64,000 nucleotides of DNA from Acidiphilium sp. C61 (GTDB lineage: Bacteria; Pseudomonadota; Alphaproteobacteria; Acetobacterales; Acetobacteraceae), in NCBI RefSeq assembly GCF_902712915.1, contig NZ_CACTIA010000005.1, positions 3,136,501 through 3,200,500 on the forward strand, in the 5' to 3' direction. Shown here piece after piece: positions 26,359 through 34,761 of this stretch (position 1 is its first letter; the number at the start of each line of letters is the position of its first letter). A program made the translations under genes and the position numbers. The notes under the pieces were generated by a model. The model had not been told where the DNA came from and ran no database searches. It saw nothing but the letters and a program-made list of their open reading frames with translations.

Positions 26359-26553
26359 TCACTTGCTGGCGCAGCATCCCTTTTTCATGCTCTTCGCCTT
26401 CTTCTGGCTTGCCTTGTGGCTCATCTTCTTGCCCCCGCATTTGGACATCTTGGCCGAGCAGGCCGCGAAGGCCGGGGTCGGAACGGTGGCGGCGACGAGA
26501 CCGCCAAGGCTGATTGCGGTGCCGAGCGTGAGCATGGAGGCTTTGAATTTCAT
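26359..26553 (-). CDS. Small exported Lys/Cys-rich protein, 64 residues
   Basis: Begins MKFKASMLTLGTAISLGGLV, a good signal peptide with a probable cut after AFA near residue 30. The mature part is about 34 residues, very basic (many Lys) with four Cys (ACSAKMSKCGG and KKGCCASK). It looks like a small periplasmic metal-binding or protective peptide, but I do not recognise a named family. It lies between the DUF6969-like gene and the DUF4188 gene on the same strand. Confidence 0.6.
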   Translation of the reverse strand: MKFKASMLTLGTAISLGGLVAATVPTPAFAACSAKMSKCGGKKMSHKASQKKAKSMKKGCCASK

Positions 26554-26659
26554 TCTGGCTGCTTCCGTGATGGGGTCCGCGCATGCGCCAATCGCATCCG
26601 CTACCTCCAGATATGCTCGAACTCGCCCGAGGTTACAGCGACGCCGAAAAAAACTTGCC

Positions 26660-26694
26660 CCCACCGCCCATCGCCCATCGCCCACCGCCCATCG
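26660..26694. repeat. Seven-base tandem repeat (CCCAYCG x5)
   Basis: Five consecutive copies of CCCACCG or CCCATCG, followed by a weaker sixth, just beyond the DUF4188 stop codon. Confidence 0.75.
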
Positions 26695-26728
26695 CTCACC
26701 CGCGCGATGCGACCGGCCAGCGCTCGCC

Positions 26729-27184
26729 TCAGGGCCGCCCGGCGAGGCGCTGGCGCGACGATGCGGTGTCGCGGTCGCGCGGCCGCAGCGGCGCGAAGGT
26801 GCCGAACCCCGTCTTGCGGTCCAGATCGAGATAGATTCCTTCCATCCCGCCGCCACGCTGATAGGCCTCGTGCCAGATCGCGGTGCCGCCGGTATCGGCG
26901 CTGAACGCGCGCCACCAATCCTTGTGCGGCGCGCTGCGGGTAAACCGTTCGAGCGACTCGAGGTCGCGCCAGTATTGCCGTATGCCGACATGGTTGATGC
27001 GCCACAGGAATGTCTCGTGGTGCAGCAGCCCCTCCGGGGCCTGCCGCGCCATCGCCCCGATCGGCCGGCCGACGCCGAACAGCGTGCGCAGGCCGGCAAG
27101 CGTCTTCACCTTCATGCCGAGCAGGACGACGACGAGGTCCGGATACGCCGAAAGATCCGCGATTTCAGCCTGGGTCTTCATCAT
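26729..27184 (-). CDS. DUF4188 family protein (monooxygenase-like fold)
   Basis: A 151-residue protein with the DUF4188 pattern: VVVLLGMKVKTLAGLRTLFG, then HHETFLWRINHVGIRQYW and HKDWWRAFSADTGGTAIWHE. Members are predicted dimeric alpha-beta barrels related to phenylacetaldoxime dehydratase and monooxygenases; the reaction is unknown. It is divergent from the TetR regulator gene 180 bases away, the usual layout of a repressor and its target, so TetR control is plausible. Confidence 0.75.
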   Translation of the reverse strand: MMKTQAEIADLSAYPDLVVVLLGMKVKTLAGLRTLFGVGRPIGAMARQAPEGLLHHETFLWRINHVGIRQYWRDLESLERFTRSAPHKDWWRAFSADTGGTAIWHEAYQRGGGMEGIYLDLDRKTGFGTFAPLRPRDRDTASSRQRLAGRP

Positions 27185-27336
27185 CCTGCTCCCGATGGGG
27201 TGATCGTCCTGCCGGCCTGATCCGCCCCGGAGCCTCCCAGAAGCCGTCCCAGAAGCCGCTTTGGGACCGCGTGTTTCGGTGTGGACCCTGAACGGCGCGG
27301 CGCCTTGCTTCCGGTCGCCGCGACTTCATGTTTACA

Positions 27337-27372
27337 ATGTCAACATGTCATGCGAATGTTAACGATGTCAAC
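27337..27372. promoter_or_regulatory. Three copies of ATGTYAAC upstream of tetR (candidate operator)
   Basis: ATGTCAAC at 27337 and 27365 and ATGTTAAC at 27356. On the minus strand two of them read GTTGACAT, containing the TTGACA -35 hexamer. The sites sit between the divergent DUF4188 and tetR genes and run into the tetR start codon, as expected for autorepression. Confidence 0.45.
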
Positions 27373-27928
27373 TTCGAAATATCACCATGGCGATCTGCGC
27401 CAGAGCCTGATCGAAGCGGGCGCGACCCTGCTCCGCGACGAGGGCAGGGCAGGCCTCACCTTGCGCGCCGCGTCCCGCATCGCCGGCGTCTCCCCGACCG
27501 CCTCCTATCGCCATTTCGCCGACAAGGACGCCCTGCTGGAAGCGATCGCCGATCACGGATTCGCCCTGCTGGAGGCGGCCTTGCGCGCCGCCGATACCGA
27601 TCCCGACGACCGTGCCGCGCTCTGCCGGCAGGGCGTCGCCTATGTCGAATTCGCCGTGGCCCATCCGGACCTGTTCCGGCTGATGTTCAGCGGCGTCCAT
27701 GCCAGGCGCAACAAGAGCGCGGGGCATGCTGCCCGGCACGGCGCGTTTGCGGTGCTGGCCGACCGCGTCGCGCGACGCGTCGGGCCGGCGAAAGCCGCCA
27801 CAATCACCCTCGCCGCATGGTCGATCGTCCACGGCCTCGCCGCGCTGATCGTCGAGCAGCGCGTCGCGGCACCCGACCCGGCCGCGCTGGCGGCACGGAT
27901 CGTTCCCCTGCTGAACCTGGATTTCTAG
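27365..27928 (+). CDS. TetR/AcrR family transcriptional regulator
   Basis: A 187-residue repressor-type regulator. The N-terminal HTH reads YHHGDLRQSLIEAGATLLRD then ASRIAGVSPTASYRHFADKD, the standard TetR recognition helix region. The C-terminal ligand domain has VEFAVAHPDLFRLMFSG, seen in the WHG-type subfamily. In-frame ATGs at 27350 and 27356 are possible but the conserved region fits 27365. The TAG stop lies in a CTAG that is duplicated around the IS5-family insertion directly downstream; before insertion the stop would have been followed by a two-hairpin repeat. Confidence 0.88.
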   Translation: MSTSKYHHGDLRQSLIEAGATLLRDEGRAGLTLRAASRIAGVSPTASYRHFADKDALLEAIADHGFALLEAALRAADTDPDDRAALCRQGVAYVEFAVAHPDLFRLMFSGVHARRNKSAGHAARHGAFAVLADRVARRVGPAKAATITLAAWSIVHGLAALIVEQRVAAPDPAALAARIVPLLNLDF

Positions 27929-28755
27929 GTTCTGTACCTATTGCCATGACTACGGGGCGTCTGATTCAAGTCTGTTTGGAGGACTTGGAACATGGCGGAA
28001 CTTTTCTGGCTGAACGACACGCAATGGGCTGCGATCGAACCATTGCTGCCGAAGCTTGGCGGCAAGCCTCGGGTTGATGACCGCCGGGTGCTGAGCGGCA
28101 TCCTGCATCGCTTTCGCGAGGGCTTGCGATGGCGAGCGCTTCCTGAGGCCTATGGGCCACGAACCACTGTGTTCAACCGGTTCAACCGCTGGAGCCAGCG
28201 TGGCCTCTGGCAGGAGATCTTCGCGGCGCTTGTCGCCTGCGCGGATCCGCCGCGCATCGCCATGGTGGACAGCACCTCGGTTCGGGCACATCGCGCGGCC
28301 GCGGGCGGTAAAGGGGGGCGCAAAGCCAGGCCATCGGCCGGTCGAGGGGTGGACGGACGACCAAGATCCACGCCGTCGCAGATGAGCAGGGACGCATCGC
28401 CGCACTCCTCCTGACGCCAGGACAGGCCTCCGACATCAGCGGCGCGAGGGCGCTTCTGCCCACAATACCGCCACCAGAAGAGCTGATCGCCGACAAAGCC
28501 TACGACGCTGATGATCTTCGCGCCTTCCTCACCCGCCAAGGCACCAGGCCGGTGATCTCGCCCATGCCCAACCGCCGCGCCATTCCGCACTTCGACCCCG
28601 TCGCCTACAGAAAGCGCAATCTCATCGAACGCGCCTTCTGCAGGCTCAAGGACTGGCGCGCCATCGCCACACGATATGACAAAACCGCACGAAATTTCCT
28701 CGCTGGTATTTGCCTCGTCCTCGCCGTCACATCATGGATCAGTTGAGTCCAGAGC
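27929..28755 (+). mobile_element. IS5-family insertion sequence (IS427-like), about 827 bp
   Basis: The element lies between two CTAG tetramers (27925-27928 and 28756-28759), a likely target duplication. Its ends are imperfect inverted repeats: GTTCTGTACC at the left and GCTCTGGACT (reverse complement) at the right. It encodes one transposase split over two frames. Removing it would join the tetR stop directly to the hairpin repeat at 28757. Confidence 0.85.
27992..28746 (+). CDS. IS5-family transposase, two frames joined by -1 frameshift
   Basis: The first frame (27992-28414) gives MAELFWLNDTQWAAIEPLLP, then the first catalytic Asp in IAMVDSTSVRAH. At the A3G6 run (28310-28318) a -1 shift gives AQSQAIGRSRGGRTTKIHAV, the normal family sequence. 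The second Asp follows in LIADKAYDADDLRAF and the Glu in RNLIERAFCRLKDWRAIATR. Programmed frameshifting is known in this IS group, so the copy is probably functional rather than broken. GGAGGA precedes the start codon. Confidence 0.88.
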
Positions 28756-28756
28756 C

Positions 28757-28897
28757 TAGAGCACTTTCCGATCCCTTCGGATCGGATGTAGTGCTCTATT
28801 TTTCTGATAAACAAAGCACTTTCCGATCCCTTCGGATCGGATGTAGTGCTCTATCTTTCTGATAAACAAAGCACGTTCCGATCCTGATGGACCGGAT
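28757..28897. repeat. Hairpin-B repeat in tandem (three units, 55-bp period), copy 6
   Basis: Units starting near 28761, 28816 and 28871 each carry GCAC(T/G)TTCCGATCC and a matching arm. The first two are almost identical; the third is diverged and cut short. The first unit begins TAGAGC immediately after the IS, overlapping its CTAG target copy. Confidence 0.85.
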
Positions 28898-28900
28898 CTC

Positions 28901-28935
28901 GGCGCTGGGCGCTGGGCGCTGGGCGCTGGGCGCGG
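28901..28935. repeat. Seven-base tandem repeat (GGCGCTG x5)
   Basis: Four exact GGCGCTG units and one variant, GGCGCGG, directly after the tandem hairpins. The remaining stretch to the chemoreceptor gene (28970-29114) contains an AT-rich segment (AATTATAAACATGTTTG) that could hold its promoter. Confidence 0.75.
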
Positions 28936-29114
28936 GACCGGGTTGCCGCAGGAAGGCGCTAATCAATTATAAACATGTTTGTTTCATATAACTTTTCACA
29001 TCCCGGCGTCGCGGCGGACGGAAGGAGACCACGCAGCATGCCGCAGGCCATCTCTTGAGTAGCGGCCCGAGTCTGCCGGGGGGCGCGGGCCGATGACGAC
29101 GAATGGAAGATCGC

Positions 29115-31067
29115 ATGCGCTCGCTGTCCATATCCCTCAAATTCAATCTCGTTCTCGCCCTGTTTGCCGTCTTCGCCCTCGCATCCGGCATCTATTCCAG
29201 CCTTGCCATCGCCCGGATCGATCGCCACGCCGAAAACATCACCAGAACGCTGGCCCGCGCCGAGACGCTCGAAATCCTCGCCAACCGCGCCATCCAGACC
29301 TTCGTGGTCGATCGTGAGTGGCAGGCGCTGGCCACCACGCCGCACGCCTACGCCAGGGCAGGCGAGGGGGCCCGGCAGTCAATGACGTTCTTCAACACCA
29401 TGCTCGATGACGCGATCAAGGCGTTGCCATCCGAGCGCAAGCCGCTGGCAGACTTCAAGCGCCGCGGCAACGCGCTCGCCCGCGAGAGCTGCGTCGCGGC
29501 GCAGCCGCCGGTGAACGGCAATACGGATGTGATCACCGATCCGCCGACCCGCCAGCGCCTGCTGACCGTCTGCCTCCCCACCCTGCCGCCGCTCACGGCG
29601 GACATGATCGCCGAGCGCGTCCGGATGGACAGGCTGACCAGCGCCCGCCTCGCCGCGATGTCGCATGAAACCCGGAACACGATCCTCGTCACCCTGATCG
29701 GCCTGATCGCCGGCTTCATCCTGGTAATGGCGGTGGCCCAGCTCATCATCCGCCGCGGTGTGACCGGGCCGCTGCGCGCGCTCGGCGGCACCATGATGCG
29801 GCTGATGCGGGGCGATCTCGATGTGCAGGTCGAGGTCGAGCGGCGCGACGAAATCGGCGACATGGCGCGCTCCGTCGCGGTGTTCCAGGAGAACGCCCGC
29901 AAGACGCTGAGCCTCGAACAGGAAGCCGCCGCGATGCGCGCGCGCGAGGAGGCGGAGCGCGCCCGCAGCGAGGCGGAAAAGGCCGAAGCCGCCGCGCAGC
30001 AGATGTTCGTGGTCGGCGAACTCGCCCAGGGCCTCGCCAGCCTGTCGAACGGCGATCTGACCATCCAGCTGACAAAGCCCTTCGCCGGCGTCCACGAGCA
30101 GTTGCGGCAGGATTTCAACATGGCGGTCACCCGCCTCGGCGAGACGACGCGCGCGATCGCCGAGGCCGCGCAGAAAATCTCCATGGTCTCGACCGAGATC
30201 ACCGAGGCGACGGACAATCTGTCCAGCCGCACCGAACAGCAGGCCGCCAGCCTCGAGCAGAGTGCCGCCGCGATCAACGAACTCACCGCAACGCTCAACC
30301 GCACCGCGACCAGCAGCGCCGAGGCGCATCAGGTGACCCTGACCGCGCGCGAGCGGGCGGAAACCTCGGGAACGGTGATGCGCGAGGCCGTCGTCGCGAT
30401 GAGCGCGATCGAGGCATCGACCAGGCAGATTTCCGACATTCTCGGCGTCATCGACGAAATCGCCTTCCAGACCAATCTCCTGGCGCTGAACGCCGGGGTC
30501 GAGGCGGCGCGCGCGGGCGATGCCGGGCGGGGCTTCGCCGTGGTCGCAACCGAAGTCCGCGCCCTGGCCCAGCGCTCGGCCGATGCGGCGAAGGAGATCA
30601 AGACGCTCATCGGCAAGTCGGATCGCGAGGTCACCACCGGGGTGAAACTCGTGAGCAACACCGAGCAGGCAATGCTTGGCATCCTCGCCGAAGTCGGCAC
30701 GATGAGCGGGTTGATCGCCGAGATCGCGGAAGCGGCGAAGGAGCAGGCCACCGGGCTCGACCAGGTCAACACCGCGGTCGGCCAGATGGACCAGATGACC
30801 CAGCAGAACGCGGCCATGGCCGAGCAGACGACCGCCGCGACCCGTGGATTGATGGGAGAAGCCCAGCTCCTCGCCGAGCGGGTCGCCCAGTTCAAGCTGG
30901 GCCAGCCTGTCGCGACGTCCGCCCCACCCCGTCCCGCCCCATCTCGTCCCGCAGCGTCCCGTCCCGCAACATCCCGGCCGGCAACCGCGCCCCGCAAGCC
31001 TACCGCAGCACCGGCTGCCGCGGCACAATTTGCCGAAACCGACGGACAGGCCTGGGCGGAATTCTGA
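29115..31067 (+). CDS. Methyl-accepting chemotaxis protein
   Basis: A transmembrane chemoreceptor of about 650 residues. The first membrane helix is at residues about 8-29 (FNLVLALFAVFALASG), followed by a periplasmic sensor of about 160 residues with helical-bundle character. The second helix lies at about 193-214, then a HAMP domain and a long coiled-coil signalling domain with the hairpin tip IDEIAFQTNLLALNAGVEAA (Gly in place of the common Ala). A Pro/Ala/Arg-rich linker ends in AWAEF, resembling the CheR/CheB-binding pentapeptide. ATG 29115 has GGAAG upstream; ATG 29103 is an alternative. No chemotaxis operon adjoins it. Confidence 0.93.
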   Translation: MRSLSISLKFNLVLALFAVFALASGIYSSLAIARIDRHAENITRTLARAETLEILANRAIQTFVVDREWQALATTPHAYARAGEGARQSMTFFNTMLDDAIKALPSERKPLADFKRRGNALARESCVAAQPPVNGNTDVITDPPTRQRLLTVCLPTLPPLTADMIAERVRMDRLTSARLAAMSHETRNTILVTLIGLIAGFILVMAVAQLIIRRGVTGPLRALGGTMMRLMRGDLDVQVEVERRDEIGDMARSVAVFQENARKTLSLEQEAAAMRAREEAERARSEAEKAEAAAQQMFVVGELAQGLASLSNGDLTIQLTKPFAGVHEQLRQDFNMAVTRLGETTRAIAEAAQKISMVSTEITEATDNLSSRTEQQAASLEQSAAAINELTATLNRTATSSAEAHQVTLTARERAETSGTVMREAVVAMSAIEASTRQISDILGVIDEIAFQTNLLALNAGVEAARAGDAGRGFAVVATEVRALAQRSADAAKEIKTLIGKSDREVTTGVKLVSNTEQAMLGILAEVGTMSGLIAEIAEAAKEQATGLDQVNTAVGQMDQMTQQNAAMAEQTTAATRGLMGEAQLLAERVAQFKLGQPVATSAPPRPAPSRPAASRPATSRPATAPRKPTAAPAAAAQFAETDGQAWAEF

Positions 31068-31113
31068 GGGATCGCCCGCCGGCGCTGCGCCTTCCATCGG
31101 CCGAAAACGAAAT

Positions 31114-31143
31114 CCCCTTTCCACCCGCGAGGATGGAAAGGGG
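31114..31143. terminator. Strong hairpin after the chemoreceptor gene
   Basis: CCCCTTTCCA and TGGAAAGGGG form a perfect 10-bp stem 47 bases after the chemoreceptor stop, with a 10-base loop. There is no T run on the plus strand. Confidence 0.65.
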
Positions 31144-31155
31144 AGTGTCGGAAGC

Positions 31156-31195
31156 TGGAGCACGTTCCGATCCGAAAGGATCGGATGACGCTCCA
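31156..31195. repeat. Single hairpin-B repeat, copy 7, in a convergent gap
   Basis: TGGAGCACGTTCCGATCC-GAAA-GGATCGGATGACGCTCCA. The outer bases have changed together (GGAGC/GCTCC instead of AGAGC/GCTCT), which keeps the stem intact. Confidence 0.85.
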
Positions 31196-31261
31196 AGGGC
31201 CCGCGTCAGGCCGAACGCCGTGTCACGCCGTCATCGGCGCCGCACGGCACCCGGCCGGGTT

Positions 31262-31615
31262 TCAGGCGTGCAGGGTCTTGAGATAGGCGATGATATCCAG
31301 CGCCTGGGCCTTGCTCAGGCGGCCCTTCCACGCGGGCATGGGCTGATCGAGCCGGTCGCCATCCTCGTCGCGCGCATCGAGAATGGCGCGGACCAGCAGC
31401 TTGGTGCTGTGGTGATAGGTGTTTTCAAGCCCGGGGGCGCGCAGGTTTGCCGACACCGCCTTGCCGAAATGCACGCCACCGGCGCCGTTCGCACGATGGC
31501 AGCCGCTGCAATGCGCCATGTAAAGGGTCTTGCCGGTGGTGACCGCGCTGGCATGCGCAAGGCCGGTGCCGGCCAGCAGCGAGGCGAAGATCGCGCCAAC
31601 GATAAAGCGTTTCAT
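31262..31615 (-). CDS. Small periplasmic c-type cytochrome
   Basis: A 117-residue class I cytochrome c. The signal peptide is FIVGAIFASLLAGTGLAHAS. The mature part has the haem-binding motif CSGCH in YMAHCSGCHRANGAGG and a likely axial Met in DQPMPAWKGRL, with C-terminal helix AQALDIIAYLKTLHA. It is a soluble electron carrier; partners are not encoded nearby. ATG 31615 is preceded by AGGAG. Confidence 0.92.
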   Translation of the reverse strand: MKRFIVGAIFASLLAGTGLAHASAVTTGKTLYMAHCSGCHRANGAGGVHFGKAVSANLRAPGLENTYHHSTKLLVRAILDARDEDGDRLDQPMPAWKGRLSKAQALDIIAYLKTLHA

Positions 31616-32221
31616 GATGTCAGGCTCCTGTGACCTAAGAATAATGCTGGATTGGACGCGGCGAACGGCGAAAGACCGATCATCTGACCTGAAGTTTTCA
31701 AACCTGTACGCCAGATGCGCGTGTATCTGCAACGAAACGACCGGTGTCAATCAGGTCGAGGGCGGTTCCCGAACCATCGTTCCGAAGACAAGGTGTGGTC
31801 TTTCCGTTCTTGCTGATAAATTGCAGAGGTTACGATTTATTTCATTACTGTGAAATCACCATGACAATTTCTCACCCGCACCCCAGCCCGTCCCGCTTCC
31901 CTTGCCGCGCGCGGCAAATCACATTTCTTCAATGTAACAAAAAAATCACCGAAATCCACCAAAGGCGTGATCCTGTTTTTCAATTTATTCTGTAAAACAA
32001 CTTTCACATATGAGTATCCCCGGCGAATTTCGGCTCGAAACCATCCGGAAACCCTCGCTCATCCGCCCGATATTGTCCTTCTGCCCGGGGCGTGACTTCA
32101 AACCTTAACGTGACGAAACGTAACCTCCCCTCTAGACGCGGGCCCATCGTTCACCGCTTGGCTGGAACCCGCGACATCGCCCTTGTCGCGCTCCGCGTTT
32201 ACTCTGGGAGAGAGCCGGATA
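31616..32221. other. Long leader between the cytochrome and TonB receptor genes
   Basis: 606 bases without a convincing gene. It must hold divergent promoters. Parts are AT-rich (31790-31870 and 31915-32020). I looked for a cobalamin riboswitch or a clear Fur box upstream of the receptor and saw neither. Confidence 0.5.
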
Positions 32222-34603
32222 ATGAAATTATCCAACATCGTTTCCGTTAGTTCGACACTGCGCACCGCCTTGCTCGCGGGCGCCAGTGTGTTCGCGCTCA
32301 TGCCACACGCTCACGCCCAGACCGTCAGTGCCGGACAGGTTTCGGCGACGGCGACCACGAAATATTACACGCATCTTGGCAAATCGAGCGTCAAGCTCAC
32401 CAAGAAGAAAATCTTCAAATCCGCGCAGTCGCAGGCGGTCGTCAGCCGGCAGGACATCCAGGCCCTCGGCCCGTCGACCAGCTCGGCCGGCGCACTGTCC
32501 GCGGCGCCGGGCGTGCAGATCCGCGGCTATGGCGGCAATTCCGATACCGCCCGCTACCAGATCCAGCTGCGCGGTTCGAAGGTCGGCTGGTCATCGACGA
32601 ACGGCGACGCCGAGCGCAACGGCCTGACCGTCCTGTTCGACGGCATTCCGATGAACAACACGATTTCCCATAACGGCCAGTGGGACTCCAACGAAATCCC
32701 CATCACCCAGCTCTTCAGCGGCATCAACGTCATCTACGGCCCGGGCAACCCGGATACCCGCTGGTTCGACTCGGTCGGCGGCACGATCAACTATGTCCCG
32801 GTCCAGCCCACCAAGCGCCCGCACTACCAGGTCGGCATCGCCTATGGCAGCCAGCAGACCGAAAACCTCCATTTCATCTTCGATACCGGCGAATACAATG
32901 GCTGGAGCGGCGTCATCGGCGGCGGCTATGCCGGTGCCAAGAGCTACTGGGGCGGAACCTCGGTCGGGCACTATAGCTGGCCCGCCCAGTCGCACGCGAT
33001 CTATGCAAAGCTGGTCAAGGATTTTTCCAACGGCTCGCTCAGCTTCGCCGTCTATAACGACAACAACGTCGAATACGCGCCGCGCCCGAGTTTCATTCCG
33101 CTGACCCCGATCCCCGGCGTCACCGTCACCGGCTATTCCGGCTCGCCGCTGTTCAGCCAGCAGACCTCAGGGTTCTACGGCACCGGCACGCCGGATATCT
33201 GGTTCAAGCAGCTGCAGGTCCGCGACACCATCCTCTACAGCAAGATGTCGGTCGCGCTGTCGAAGGACATGACCTTCCATAACAATCTCTGGTATCGCTG
33301 GGGTCATCGCGTCCATTACCGCGTCAACAATTACGGCACCAATTCGCCGCTCGCGGGTGCGGCCTACGCCCCGAACTCGACCAACAGCGAATATTATTAC
33401 CCGACCACGAATCAATATGGCGATAATCTCTATTTCGATTATCACCTGCCCTATAACGACATCAAATTCGGCGGCTATGTCATCTACGAGCGGTATTACT
33501 CGCCCTACCGCGGCTACAACTATCTCGGCGTTGGCGGATCGACCCAGCAAAATCCGGCGCAAATCCAGAAATTCACTGTCTACACCACCTACGCCAACGC
33601 CTTCCTGCAAGACACGATCCACCCGTTCAAAGGGTTCTCGATCACGCCCGGCATCGCCGAGGTGTCCTACCACACCGATTTCCACAACGATCTTCCGATC
33701 GGTGGCACCAACCAGATCGGCGCCGGCGATGGCTCCAAGACCTTTGTCCGCGCCGAACCCTCGATCGGGCTGCGCTACGAGGTCACACCCTGGGCCGCGC
33801 TCTACGGCAGCATGGCGATCTCCTACCAGAACCCGACCGACAATGCCTTCGGCGCCAACCAGCAAAATCCTGTCAACCTCTCGATCCTGAAGCCGACCCA
33901 GGCGCGCGACTACGAAATCGGCCTCAAGCTGTTCAGCGATCACGTGCCCTATTTGCATCACGCGACGCTGAACCTGAACTACTTCAACGATACGCTGACC
34001 GACGAAGCGATTTCAATCTATCATACGAACATCGTCAGCTCCTCGCTGGCGGCGGCGAATGCCCGGCTGCAGGGCGTGCAGCTCGATGCCTCGGTCGAGC
34101 CGAATTTCCATTGGCGCGGCTTCGTCAATGCAAGCTTCGACAACAACAAGTATCTGCAATACGAGACCGGCGGCGTCGTCTATCACAACGAGCCGATCTC
34201 CTATAATCCGAACCTGTTGCTGAATTTCGGCCTGAACTACCGCACCTTCGTGGGCTCGACGCTGGTGACCCTCGGCTTCCTCGATCAATATACGGGTTCG
34301 CAGCACTACTTCAACAACAACACCAACAACGTCTCGTCGCGCAAGCTGTCGGGGTTCAATGTCGCCAACCTCTCGATCACGGCGAACATTCCGGTGCCGA
34401 AAAGCCTCTCGCGCGGCGTGAAGGTTCTCGAACTGTCCTTCAACATCAACAATCTCTTCGACACCAAGTATAACGACAACGGCTACATCACGAGCGGTGG
34501 CTATTTCGGCACCAACTCGCTCGGCACGAATACCGCCAACGCGATCCTGGTCCAGCCGGGCGCCCCGCGGCAGTTCATCGCGGGTCTGACCGCGAAGTTC
34601 TGA
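32222..34603 (+). CDS. TonB-dependent outer-membrane receptor
   Basis: A 793-residue receptor. The signal peptide ends in MPHAHAQ. The plug domain shows VVSRQDIQALGPSTSSAGAL then APGVQIRGYGG and FDGIPMNNTIS. The rest is a 22-strand-type barrel rich in Tyr, Asn and Gly, ending in RQFIAGLTAKF with the terminal Phe needed for outer-membrane insertion. Ligand could be an iron chelate or another scarce nutrient; no neighbouring transport gene tells which. GGAGAG precedes the ATG at 32222; the open frame upstream has no signal peptide. The base composition is somewhat lower in GC than its neighbours. Confidence 0.92.
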   Translation: MKLSNIVSVSSTLRTALLAGASVFALMPHAHAQTVSAGQVSATATTKYYTHLGKSSVKLTKKKIFKSAQSQAVVSRQDIQALGPSTSSAGALSAAPGVQIRGYGGNSDTARYQIQLRGSKVGWSSTNGDAERNGLTVLFDGIPMNNTISHNGQWDSNEIPITQLFSGINVIYGPGNPDTRWFDSVGGTINYVPVQPTKRPHYQVGIAYGSQQTENLHFIFDTGEYNGWSGVIGGGYAGAKSYWGGTSVGHYSWPAQSHAIYAKLVKDFSNGSLSFAVYNDNNVEYAPRPSFIPLTPIPGVTVTGYSGSPLFSQQTSGFYGTGTPDIWFKQLQVRDTILYSKMSVALSKDMTFHNNLWYRWGHRVHYRVNNYGTNSPLAGAAYAPNSTNSEYYYPTTNQYGDNLYFDYHLPYNDIKFGGYVIYERYYSPYRGYNYLGVGGSTQQNPAQIQKFTVYTTYANAFLQDTIHPFKGFSITPGIAEVSYHTDFHNDLPIGGTNQIGAGDGSKTFVRAEPSIGLRYEVTPWAALYGSMAISYQNPTDNAFGANQQNPVNLSILKPTQARDYEIGLKLFSDHVPYLHHATLNLNYFNDTLTDEAISIYHTNIVSSSLAAANARLQGVQLDASVEPNFHWRGFVNASFDNNKYLQYETGGVVYHNEPISYNPNLLLNFGLNYRTFVGSTLVTLGFLDQYTGSQHYFNNNTNNVSSRKLSGFNVANLSITANIPVPKSLSRGVKVLELSFNINNLFDTKYNDNGYITSGGYFGTNSLGTNTANAILVQPGAPRQFIAGLTAKF

Positions 34604-34660
34604 GAGCGCTGTCCGGTCCGGTCGGGTATTCCAACCCGACCGGCTCTATCGGAATGTTAG

Positions 34661-34761
34661 AGAGCGTTCCGATCCATCCGGATCGGGACGTGCTTTATCC
34701 TCTCGATAACCAGCGCATCTTTATCCGGTCAGATGATTTCATCTGATTGGATGATGCTCTA
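34661..34761. repeat. Two-hairpin repeat, copy 8 (B-A order), in a convergent gap
   Basis: AGAGCGTTCCGATCCATCC / GGATCGGGACGTGCTTTA, linker TCCTCTCGATAACC, then an A hairpin (GCGCATCTTTATCCGGTCAG ... CTGATTGGATGATGCTCTA). The closing CTA encodes the TAG stop of the MscS gene on the other strand. Confidence 0.88.

Noticed and set aside
28152..28385. The IS5-family transposase as a degraded pseudogene
   Set aside because: The frame change occurs at an A3G6 run and yields exactly the expected family sequence, consistent with programmed -1 frameshifting.
31616..32221. A cobalamin riboswitch or Fur box upstream of the TonB receptor
   Set aside because: I could not find the conserved B12-box or a convincing 19-bp Fur palindrome by eye.
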